Below, in pieces: positions 1 to 5,044 of a stretch of 5,044 bases of DNA. Every line of letters begins with the position of its first letter. Positions within the stretch are counted from its first letter, which is position 1. A program made the position numbers and the translations under genes. The DNA is from an uncultured Rhizobiaceae group bacterium. Lineage in GTDB: Bacteria > Pseudomonadota > Alphaproteobacteria > Rhizobiales > Rhizobiaceae. The stretch is taken from positions 1 through 5,044 of the forward strand of contig CALAIO010000342.1 in NCBI GenBank assembly GCA_937923355.1, in the 5' to 3' direction. The notes below the pieces were generated by a model. That model was given only the letters and a program-made list of their open reading frames with translations, ran no database searches and was not told the DNA's origin.

Positions 1-54
1 CAAGACTTGTTCTCTATCAACCTTGCCATCTGCAATGCGATATTCCTGGGTCAT
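1..54 (-). CDS. soxA: Sarcosine oxidase alpha subunit-like protein, N-terminal fragment (runs off left edge)
   Basis: Only the first 18 codons are in the window. They read MTQEYRIADGKVDREQVL, which resembles the start of SoxA proteins (typically a 'RLPSGGRIDR'-like segment before the small ferredoxin-like domain). The ATG at 54-52 overlaps the soxD stop codon as ATGA, and a strong AGGGAG Shine-Dalgarno lies at 67-62, 7 nt upstream. SoxA is the roughly 1000-residue subunit that, in the known complex, contributes NAD binding, shares the FMN interface with SoxB, and carries the tetrahydrofolate-binding aminomethyltransferase-like domain. The soxB-soxD-soxA order matches the common soxBDAG operon, which supports the call more than the short peptide does. 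Whether the folate domain is intact cannot be seen here. Confidence 0.8.
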   Translation of the reverse strand, partial: MTQEYRIADGKVDREQVL

Positions 55-344
55 GCTACTGCTCCCTTTGAAAGTTTGAGAGCAACATCGCGAGCCAGTT
101 CTACTTGTGTGATTTCATGCGTTCTTGTATTTCGCGTCACAACAAGCCATGAGCGATCACCTTGCTCGTGGAACCAAAGTTCACGCATTTCACCGGCTAC
201 GTTATCGCGTAGATGCATATAATCATGAAACTCACTTGCAGCATTTTCGGATTGCCAATCAGGACGCTCCAGCATTGAGGCATCGCCTTTATAGACAAAC
301 TCTGCCGCATCACGAGGGCCAAGGTGTGGGTGGTTTATAATCAT
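51..344 (-). CDS. soxD: Sarcosine oxidase delta subunit-like protein lacking the zinc cysteines
   Basis: This 97-residue protein matches the size and layout of SoxD, the small delta subunit that binds zinc and packs against SoxA in the cytoplasmic heterotetrameric oxidase. Family landmarks are the 'GPRD..EF.Y.G' start (residues 9-20), the 'YM.LRDN..G' middle (42-51) and 'W..T.NT.THEI' (66-78). Canonical SoxD opens with CPxCGPRD and has a later HxxGC; these supply three Cys and one His to zinc. Here the first motif reads HPHLGPRD (His5, His7, Leu8) and the second HEQGD (His59, Asp63), so every cysteine is gone and only the histidine remains. The protein has no cysteine at all. The start ATG at 344 follows the soxB stop by 12 nt, with a GGGAG Shine-Dalgarno (357-353) that overlaps that stop codon. 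The stop overlaps the soxA start (ATGA). Family membership is confident; bound metal and substrate are not known. Confidence 0.9.
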   Translation of the reverse strand: MIINHPHLGPRDAAEFVYKGDASMLERPDWQSENAASEFHDYMHLRDNVAGEMRELWFHEQGDRSWLVVTRNTRTHEITQVELARDVALKLSKGAVA

Positions 345-356
345 CTCAACTTCTCC

Positions 357-1607
357 CTAGTGTAAGTTCGGTTGGGCACCCATGCCCTTTTCATCAATCA
401 TGCGACCGGAAACAAAACGATCCAGACGATATTCTTTTGCGACAGGGTGTGGTGCGTTATTGGCGAGCAGATGCGCATAACAATAGCCACTTGCAGGCGT
501 TGCCTTAAAGCCACCGTAACACCAACCACCATTGAAATAGAGGCCATCAATATGCGTCTTATCTATGTATGGAGAACCGTCCATCGACATATCCATGATA
601 CCGCCCCAACTGCGCAAGAGACGTGCTTTACCAATCATTGGCATGATTGCCATCCCGCCTTCGCAGACATCTTCTACTACTGGGAGGTTGCCACGCTGCG
701 CATAGGAGTTATAGCCATCGATATCACCACCGAAGACCAAGCCTCCTTTATCTGATTGGCTGACATAAAAATGGCCAGCGCCAAACGTTACAACGCCAGG
801 AATAATTGGCTTTAGACCCTCTGATACAAAGGCTTGAAGAACATGGCTTTCAATTGGCAGTCTCATACCAGCTTTTGCCATTACGTGACCTGAAGAACCT
901 GCAACACAAACGGCAATTTTCTTGCCACCAATTTTACCGCGAGTTGTTTCAACGCCTAAACACTTGCTATCCTTGATATCAAAGCCTGTTACTTCGCAGT
1001 TTTGAATGATGTCGACGCCATTTTCATCAGCTCCTCTTGCATAGCCCCATGCAACCGCATCGTGACGAACCGTACCGCCCCGTCTTTGTGCAAGACCGCC
1101 TTTAACCGGGAAGCGAGCATTATCATAATCTAGGAACGGAAGTTCTTTACGAATTGCAGCTTCATCCAAGAACTCAGCGTCGGCACCAGCCATGATCATC
1201 GCATTGCCACGGCGAATATAAGCATCGCGCTGATTATCATTATGAAAGAGATTGATAATACCGCGTTGTGAAATCATTGCGTTATAGTTGAAATCCTGTT
1301 CCAAGCCTTCCCATAGTTTCATAGAGAGTTCATAGAAAGGCTCATTGCCGGGAAGCATGTAGTTTGAACGTACAATCGTTGTGTTACGGCCAACGTTACC
1401 GCCGCCAATCCAGCCTTTTTCCAGAACGGCAACATTTCTGACCCCATGCTTCTTGGCCAGGTAATACGCAGTTGCCAAACCATGACCACCGCCACCAATA
1501 ATTATAACATCGTACTCTGGTTTTGGCTCAGGATCGCGCCATGCGGGCTTCCACCCCTTATTGCCAGATAAACCTTGCTTAAACACTTCCCAAGCTGAAT
1601 AACGCAT
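357..1607 (-). CDS. soxB: Sarcosine oxidase beta subunit-like FAD/FMN amine oxidase
   Basis: A 416-residue SoxB-family flavoprotein, normal length for the family. In the known complex SoxB oxidises the N-methyl amine at non-covalent FAD and passes electrons to FMN covalently held on a histidine at the interface with SoxA; oxygen then yields peroxide. Visible here: an N-terminal Rossmann fingerprint (DVIIIGGGGHGLATAYYL from residue 33, glycines 38/40/43) closed by Glu63 in NVAVLEKG; the RNTTIVRSNY flavin-site motif (74-83); the RHDAVAWGYAR motif whose His182 aligns with the FMN-linked His173 of corynebacterial SoxB; and the C-terminal GGFKATP motif with Lys368. The motif before that lysine is GGWCYGG rather than the usual CGWGTGG, and the AGHSSV segment is altered, so substrate may differ from sarcosine. 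ATG at 1607 is preferred over TTG at 1610 because GAGG (1616-1613) is 5 nt from the ATG. It leads the operon with soxD and soxA and is divergent from the AraC-type regulator. Confidence 0.93.
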   Translation of the reverse strand: MRYSAWEVFKQGLSGNKGWKPAWRDPEPKPEYDVIIIGGGGHGLATAYYLAKKHGVRNVAVLEKGWIGGGNVGRNTTIVRSNYMLPGNEPFYELSMKLWEGLEQDFNYNAMISQRGIINLFHNDNQRDAYIRRGNAMIMAGADAEFLDEAAIRKELPFLDYDNARFPVKGGLAQRRGGTVRHDAVAWGYARGADENGVDIIQNCEVTGFDIKDSKCLGVETTRGKIGGKKIAVCVAGSSGHVMAKAGMRLPIESHVLQAFVSEGLKPIIPGVVTFGAGHFYVSQSDKGGLVFGGDIDGYNSYAQRGNLPVVEDVCEGGMAIMPMIGKARLLRSWGGIMDMSMDGSPYIDKTHIDGLYFNGGWCYGGFKATPASGYCYAHLLANNAPHPVAKEYRLDRFVSGRMIDEKGMGAQPNLH

Positions 1608-1690
1608 CAAGACCTCACAAAATATAATCCTTTAAGACTACTCCAAGTTTTCAATTGCGTTTTCAAAATAAAGACGATATTTTTTTATAT
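1608..1690. promoter_or_regulatory. Divergent promoter region with candidate regulator-binding direct repeat
   Basis: This 83-nt AT-rich gap separates the soxB start (minus) from the regulator start (plus). It contains an exact 8-bp direct repeat GTTTTCAA at 1647-1654 and 1659-1666, repeating every 12 bp, close to one helical turn, as expected for paired half-sites of an AraC-family activator with two helix-turn-helices. On the minus strand a TATATT (1626-1621) is a possible -10 for soxB. The correctly spaced -35 position (about 1649-1644, AACTTG) is poor and touches the repeat, which would suit an activator-dependent promoter. For the plus-strand gene, TTGCGT (1655-1660) and TATTTT (1678-1683) with 17-nt spacing are a weak possible promoter. 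No start site is proven; the repeat is seen, its role is inferred. Confidence 0.5.
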
Positions 1691-2656
1691 ATGGACATAT
1701 CAAACCTTACGTATGGCAAAAAACGAAAAGTAGGATTTCTACTCATCGATGATTTTGCAATGATGTCTTATGCATCCACTATTGAGCCTTTGAGAGCTGC
1801 CAACCTACTTAGCGGGCAAGAGCTTTATACGATTGAGCACCTTTGTAGCGATGATAAACAAGCTGTAAGCTCAGGAAGTCTTTCACTGAATGCAACCCTT
1901 TCTCTCAAAAAGGCGGATGAACTTGATATCCTGTTTGCCATCGCAGGCGGCAATCCTTCTGCGTTTAGAGATGAAGGGGTTTTTGCAGCTTTACGCAAAC
2001 TATCGACGCGTGGCGTCACACTTGGTGGCGTTTCTGCCGGCCCATATATTTTAGCGCGTGCTGGCGTGATGAAAGACCGACGTATGACCGTTCATTGGGA
2101 ACACGCGCCCAGCCTGATTGAACGCTTACCTGATTTGCTGGTCGCACGTTCACTTTATGTGATGGACAGAGACAGAATAACTTGTGCGGGTGGCACTGCG
2201 CCACTTGATATGATGCATGCTCTCATCACCAATCATCATGGCGCGCAATTTGCTCGCGAGGTTAGCGACTGGTTCATGCATACGGAAGTGCGTCCTGCTC
2301 GCGGCCAACAACGTGCAGGACTGGTGGAACGACATAACACAACAAATGCTTCTGTCATCAAAACCATTGAAGTGATGGAAAATCATATTGCTGACCCGCT
2401 AACACTTCAGCAACTCGCAGATTTAAGCAACCTATCAACACGCCAAATGAACCGACTTTTCAAATCCAATATTGGGTTGGGGACGATGCAGTTTTATACA
2501 GAGTTAAGATTAAATCAGGCGCGAAAACTTTGTGAACAATCTACGCTTTCTATTACTGAAATTGCGATTGCGACAGGCTTTACCAGTACGGCTTATTTCT
2601 CAACTAAATTTAAGAACCAGTTTCAAGTCTCACCTAGTGAGCTGCGCACGAGGTAG
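1691..2656 (+). CDS. GlxA/GbdR-type AraC-family transcriptional regulator
   Basis: A 321-residue regulator with an N-terminal DJ-1/PfpI-like domain (about residues 12-175) and a C-terminal AraC/XylS double helix-turn-helix (about 220-320). The sensor domain shows KVGFLLIDDFAMMSYAS, IEPLRAANLL, the GGVSAGP elbow (112-118) where a serine (Ser115) sits in place of the enzyme-type cysteine, and TVHWEH (133-138). The whole layout follows the GbdR/CdhR/SouR group, whose characterised members sense glycine betaine, dimethylglycine, carnitine or sarcosine. Helix-turn-helix segments are near 238-260 and 287-309. ATG at 1691 is chosen over an upstream in-frame TTG at 1655, because homology starts near residue 12 and no ribosome site precedes the TTG; the site before 1691 is also weak. 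It is divergent from soxB and likely activates it in response to an N-methyl or quaternary amine. It lies 3 nt from the convergent small gene. Confidence 0.92.
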   Translation: MDISNLTYGKKRKVGFLLIDDFAMMSYASTIEPLRAANLLSGQELYTIEHLCSDDKQAVSSGSLSLNATLSLKKADELDILFAIAGGNPSAFRDEGVFAALRKLSTRGVTLGGVSAGPYILARAGVMKDRRMTVHWEHAPSLIERLPDLLVARSLYVMDRDRITCAGGTAPLDMMHALITNHHGAQFAREVSDWFMHTEVRPARGQQRAGLVERHNTTNASVIKTIEVMENHIADPLTLQQLADLSNLSTRQMNRLFKSNIGLGTMQFYTELRLNQARKLCEQSTLSITEIAIATGFTSTAYFSTKFKNQFQVSPSELRTR

Positions 2657-2659
2657 GTA

Positions 2660-2983
2660 TTACTCATGCTCAAAAATATAATGCCAAAGTTCAACTTCTT
2701 CAAAGAAGCGTTCATAGAGTTCGGGCAGAATATCCCGCGCATCATATCGCGCTTTGGAAGCCATGGCTTTTTCAATCGCTGCTTCATTTTCATACGTTAC
2801 TGCAAGCACTAAAGGGATTACGGGTCCTTTTGGTTCTTGCTCATATCCAAAGAGAATACGCACTTCTTTTGAAGGCTGAAATTGCCTCCAAAGTGGCGCA
2901 AGCTTTTCGTCCACGAATGCCTTCATTTCTGCTTCACAGTTAGGCTTTAATTTGCCCGCAAAGAAGGCATATTTGGTTAGCAT
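2660..2983 (-). CDS. Small protein with predicted dimeric alpha/beta-barrel fold, function unknown
   Basis: A 107-residue cytoplasmic protein with no signal peptide or membrane segment. Its predicted pattern is beta (MLTKYAFFAG), alpha (about 15-34), beta (VRILFGYEQE, 41-50), beta (IPLVLAVTY, 56-64), alpha (about 67-94, Lys/Arg/Glu-rich) and beta (VELWHYIFE, 97-105). This beta-alpha-beta-beta-alpha-beta order is that of ferredoxin-like dimeric barrels such as NIPSNAP, EthD and ABM-type proteins; I cannot assign it to one of these. The reading frame stays open upstream to an ATG at 3091 inside the ThDP gene, but ATG at 2983 is the better start: it lies 1 nt after that gene's TAA, has GAGG (2995-2992) 8 nt upstream, and begins with the first strand. 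It is the last gene of the hydrolase-ThDP operon and probably translationally coupled to it. A role in the same pathway, as isomerase, oxygenase or accessory protein, is inference only. Confidence 0.8.
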   Translation of the reverse strand: MLTKYAFFAGKLKPNCEAEMKAFVDEKLAPLWRQFQPSKEVRILFGYEQEPKGPVIPLVLAVTYENEAAIEKAMASKARYDARDILPELYERFFEEVELWHYIFEHE

Positions 2984-2984
2984 A

Positions 2985-4673
2985 TTAGCCGCCTCTATGT
3001 TTGAAGCTATCTCGGCGGAATGAATAAAGCGCAGCCGGATCAACAGAGACATCAACGACGGCAGGTTTGCCGCATGCAAGGGCTGCCTCAATGGCAGGTG
3101 CTACCTCGGATAGTTTGTCCGCTTTGTAACCCTTGGCACCGTAGAGTTCTGCAACCTCATCAAAAGGCGGACTGGATATATCTGCGCCAATGTAGCGTCC
3201 ATTGAAGAAATCACGTTGATAGGCTTTTTCAGCGCCCCAGCATTGATTGTTCATCACAACGGTCACCGTATTGATATTATGATCGACAGCCGTTGAGAGT
3301 TCCGACATCGTCATACCAAAACCACCGTCACCCATAAGACTTACTACAGGACGCTCTGGCTTTGCGCATTTAATGCCGAGACCACATGCAAATGAGAAAC
3401 CAACAAGACCAAAATCAAGCGGAGTGAACAAGCTCTTTGGTGACCAATAATTCATTGCATCGGTTGCCTGGAGACAAAGCGTGCCGGCATCCATCGTAAT
3501 TGCTGCATCTTTGGGCAGCACATCACGCAATGTTTTAAAGAGACCCGAAGGTTGTGTGGGATGTGTTAGAATTGCATCTGCATCACGTTTTGAAAGATAA
3601 GCCTTGCGCTCTTCCTGAAACTCTTTTGTCCATTGATCGGCAGTTGCTCTATTCTTAATTTTCTTCAAAGCCTCAACAAGCTGCAAAGCTAATGTAGGCG
3701 CATCAGCCCAAATGCCTAATTCAACTGGAAAAAAACGCGCGATTGCTGTTGGCTCTAATTCATTATGAATAATCTTCGCATCACGATTGATATTATCATA
3801 GGTATAGAACGTTGAATTAAACCCAAGTCTTGTTCCAAGTGCTAAAATCACATCGGCTTCCTTTGCCAGACGTGATGCAACTGGGTTTCCTCTTGGTCCC
3901 ATTTGCCCTGCATTAAGTGGATGGCCAAATGGAATTGCATCGCCATGACCAGGTGATGTTACGATTGGACAATTCAATGCCTCAGCCAAAGCAATTGCCT
4001 GTTCGTGACCTTCAGTATTTTTAATGCCACCACCTGCGATGATGACGGGCTGTTTGGCTTGAGCCAACAACTTGGCAGCTTGGGCAAGTTGATCAGGATG
4101 TGCAGCAGGTACGGAATGATTACGATACTCATTTGGTTTTTGCAGCGGTTCAAATTCTGCCTGACCAGACAAAACATCACGCGGAAGGTTTAACTGAACG
4201 GGCCCACGGCGAGGTGCCAATGCCGTTCTAAAAGCTTCTCTGAAAAGCTCTGGCACACGGTCGGCAGAAGGAGCCGTCCACGTCTTTTTAGTTACAGGCG
4301 TAAACAGTGATTGTTGATCGACTTCCTGAAAAGCATCACGGTATACATGACCTGATGACAAGGCGCCAGCGATTGAAACAACTGGCGAGAAGGCAGCTTT
4401 TGCCTGACTCAAGCCTGTTACCAAATTTGTTGCGCCTGGGCCATTTTGGCCTGCCAAGATAACACCTGCCTCACCAGAAGCACGCGCATAACCATCGGCC
4501 ATGTGGGTGCCAGTACGTTCATCATGCACACCGATAAAGTTTATACTTTCGGCATCATAAAGCGCATCGAACATTTCCATGGTTGCCGAGCCAATTAGAC
4601 CAAATACATGTTTTGTATCTTCAGCTTTCAAAGCTTCAATAGCGGCTTGACCACCAGACATTAAAGTTGTCAT
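2985..4673 (-). CDS. Thiamine-diphosphate-dependent enzyme related to sulfoacetaldehyde acetyltransferase (Xsc)
   Basis: A 562-residue enzyme with the three-domain ThDP layout of the acetolactate synthase/Xsc superfamily. The N-terminal pyrimidine-binding domain (about 1-170) carries the cofactor-activating Glu52 in VHDERTGTHMADGYAR, then GQNGPGATN and FQEVDQQSLF. The central domain spans roughly 195-335 (VIIAGGGI near 210). The C-terminal pyrophosphate domain has GDG (448-450) and the magnesium-binding Asn475-Asn476, followed by WGAEK (479-483) and a terminal FRRDSFKHR. GQNGPG, EVDQ, WGAEK and FRRD are all features I associate with Xsc, which cleaves sulfoacetaldehyde with phosphate to acetyl phosphate and sulfite. 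The protein is somewhat shorter than typical Xsc (about 590), many positions differ, and no phosphotransacetylase gene is seen next to it, so the substrate is left open. ATG at 4673 overlaps the hydrolase stop (ATGA), with AAGGG (4685-4681) 7 nt upstream. Automatic annotation may call it acetolactate synthase large subunit; a partner small subunit is absent. Confidence 0.88.
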   Translation of the reverse strand: MTTLMSGGQAAIEALKAEDTKHVFGLIGSATMEMFDALYDAESINFIGVHDERTGTHMADGYARASGEAGVILAGQNGPGATNLVTGLSQAKAAFSPVVSIAGALSSGHVYRDAFQEVDQQSLFTPVTKKTWTAPSADRVPELFREAFRTALAPRRGPVQLNLPRDVLSGQAEFEPLQKPNEYRNHSVPAAHPDQLAQAAKLLAQAKQPVIIAGGGIKNTEGHEQAIALAEALNCPIVTSPGHGDAIPFGHPLNAGQMGPRGNPVASRLAKEADVILALGTRLGFNSTFYTYDNINRDAKIIHNELEPTAIARFFPVELGIWADAPTLALQLVEALKKIKNRATADQWTKEFQEERKAYLSKRDADAILTHPTQPSGLFKTLRDVLPKDAAITMDAGTLCLQATDAMNYWSPKSLFTPLDFGLVGFSFACGLGIKCAKPERPVVSLMGDGGFGMTMSELSTAVDHNINTVTVVMNNQCWGAEKAYQRDFFNGRYIGADISSPPFDEVAELYGAKGYKADKLSEVAPAIEAALACGKPAVVDVSVDPAALYSFRRDSFKHRGG

Positions 4674-5044
4674 GAGTGTGCCCTTTCAAGGAATTCTAGT
4701 ATTGGATTTGTGAACGCAGTGGGTTCTTCCATTAAACCCAAATGCTGCAATTCTGGAATGATAATTGTTTTCGAACCTGCAATTTCATTTGCGATATCAT
4801 GGCTCATTTTTGGCGTGCTGCCTGTGTCGTTTTCGCAAGTGATCACCAGTGTCGGCGCAATGATCGGCGTTGATGGAGCGATGAGTTCGGGAACACCATT
4901 TGCCAAAACCCAGGCAGCTTGTGCGTAGCTTTCCGGATCAACAATCTTGCGCCATGCCATCACTTTTTCTGCACCATCTCCCGCTTCAAGAAATTCAGGT
5001 GTGAACCACCGCTTCAAGGCGCTTTCCATGGTAGACATGGCACC
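4670..5044 (-). CDS. Alpha/beta-fold hydrolase, C-terminal part (5' end off right edge)
   Basis: The window holds the last 124 codons, open to the right edge. The fragment begins in the cap region (ESALKRWFTPEFLE), continues through SYAQAAWVLA, and then shows the C-terminal core: APTLVITCENDTGSTP, in which Asp73 of the fragment is the likely catalytic acid, and IIIPELQHLGLMEEP, in which His101 is the likely catalytic histidine. This arrangement resembles 3-oxoadipate enol-lactonase (PcaD)-like hydrolases; the nucleophile elbow is outside the window. A methionine at 5038 has upstream codons in the same frame that fit the family (GA-MSTMESAL), so it is internal and not the start. The stop overlaps the ThDP enzyme start as ATGA, so the two are co-transcribed and probably act on consecutive intermediates: hydrolysis of an ester, lactone or C-C bond, then ThDP-dependent cleavage. 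Substrate unknown. Confidence 0.88.
   Translation of the reverse strand, partial: GAMSTMESALKRWFTPEFLEAGDGAEKVMAWRKIVDPESYAQAAWVLANGVPELIAPSTPIIAPTLVITCENDTGSTPKMSHDIANEIAGSKTIIIPELQHLGLMEEPTAFTNPILEFLERAHS

Noticed and set aside
372..755. Plus-strand open frame of 127 codons
   Set aside because: It lies wholly antisense to soxB, which has strong family motifs throughout. The translation shows no recognisable domain and there is no convincing ribosome site.
1655..1690. TTG start for the regulator at 1655
   Set aside because: No Shine-Dalgarno precedes it, the added 12 residues are not part of the family, and it would run through the repeat and promoter region. ATG at 1691 is preferred, although its own ribosome site is weak.
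2984..3091. N-terminal extension of the small barrel protein from an ATG at 3091
   Set aside because: The extra 36 residues overlap the conserved 3' end of the ThDP gene (DPAALYSFRRD region) and do not look like a domain. ATG at 2983 has a proper ribosome site and starts at the first predicted strand.
2985..4673. Naming the ThDP enzyme outright as xsc or as acetolactate synthase IlvB
   Set aside because: Xsc-type blocks are present but the gene context and overall divergence do not prove the reaction, and no acetolactate synthase small subunit is adjacent. A family-level call is all the sequence supports.
4710..4928. Plus-strand open frame of 72 codons with a hydrophobic stretch
   Set aside because: It is antisense to the hydrolase core; the hydrophobic look comes from reading the complement of the hydrolase strands. 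No independent support.
4670..5038. Treating the hydrolase as a complete 122-residue protein starting at the Met at 5038
   Set aside because: It would lack the N-terminal half of the fold, including the nucleophile elbow, and the frame stays open with family-like residues to the window edge. It is a fragment cut by the window.

Overview
The window looks like a catabolic gene cluster from an alphaproteobacterium. This is inferred from the closeness of the sarcosine-oxidase-type proteins and the GlxA/GbdR-type regulator to alphaproteobacterial families, and from the compact operon style with ATGA overlaps. Base composition is moderate (mid-40s % GC by eye), which would suit a marine or low-GC lineage. 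Species cannot be named from the sequence alone. I see no mobile elements, RNA genes or CRISPR array. Coding density is nearly complete, and the longest non-coding stretch is about 80 bases.

Left part (1-1607, minus strand): the start of a heterotetrameric sarcosine-oxidase-type operon in the usual order, soxB (357-1607), soxD (51-344), then the first 18 codons of soxA (1-54), which runs off the left edge. The three genes are tightly coupled: 12 nt between soxB and soxD, and an ATGA overlap between soxD and soxA, each with a clear Shine-Dalgarno. SoxB keeps the FAD-binding fingerprint and the covalent-FMN histidine. SoxD has lost all three zinc-ligand cysteines of the canonical delta subunit, so this looks like a divergent paralogue of sarcosine oxidase acting on an unidentified N-methyl or secondary amine.

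Middle (1608-2656): a short divergent promoter region with an exact 8-bp direct repeat, then a plus-strand GlxA/GbdR-type AraC-family activator (DJ-1-like sensor domain plus double helix-turn-helix). It is the obvious candidate regulator of the sox operon.

Right part (2660-5044, minus strand): a three-gene operon that runs convergently into the regulator with a 3-nt gap. In transcription order it holds the C-terminal half of an alpha/beta hydrolase (its 5' end lies off the right edge), a 562-residue thiamine-diphosphate enzyme related to sulfoacetaldehyde acetyltransferase (Xsc), and a 107-residue protein predicted to be a ferredoxin-like dimeric alpha/beta barrel. These are linked by an ATGA overlap and a 1-nt gap.

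Working model (inference): the hydrolase and ThDP enzyme break down a carbon skeleton while the Sox-type complex oxidatively demethylates or deaminates an amine from the same substrate. The divergent regulator would sense that substrate or an intermediate. The substrate cannot be read from this window. The combination of a SoxBDA-like complex without the zinc cysteines, an Xsc-like ThDP enzyme, an alpha/beta hydrolase and a small barrel protein does not match a pathway I can name with confidence.
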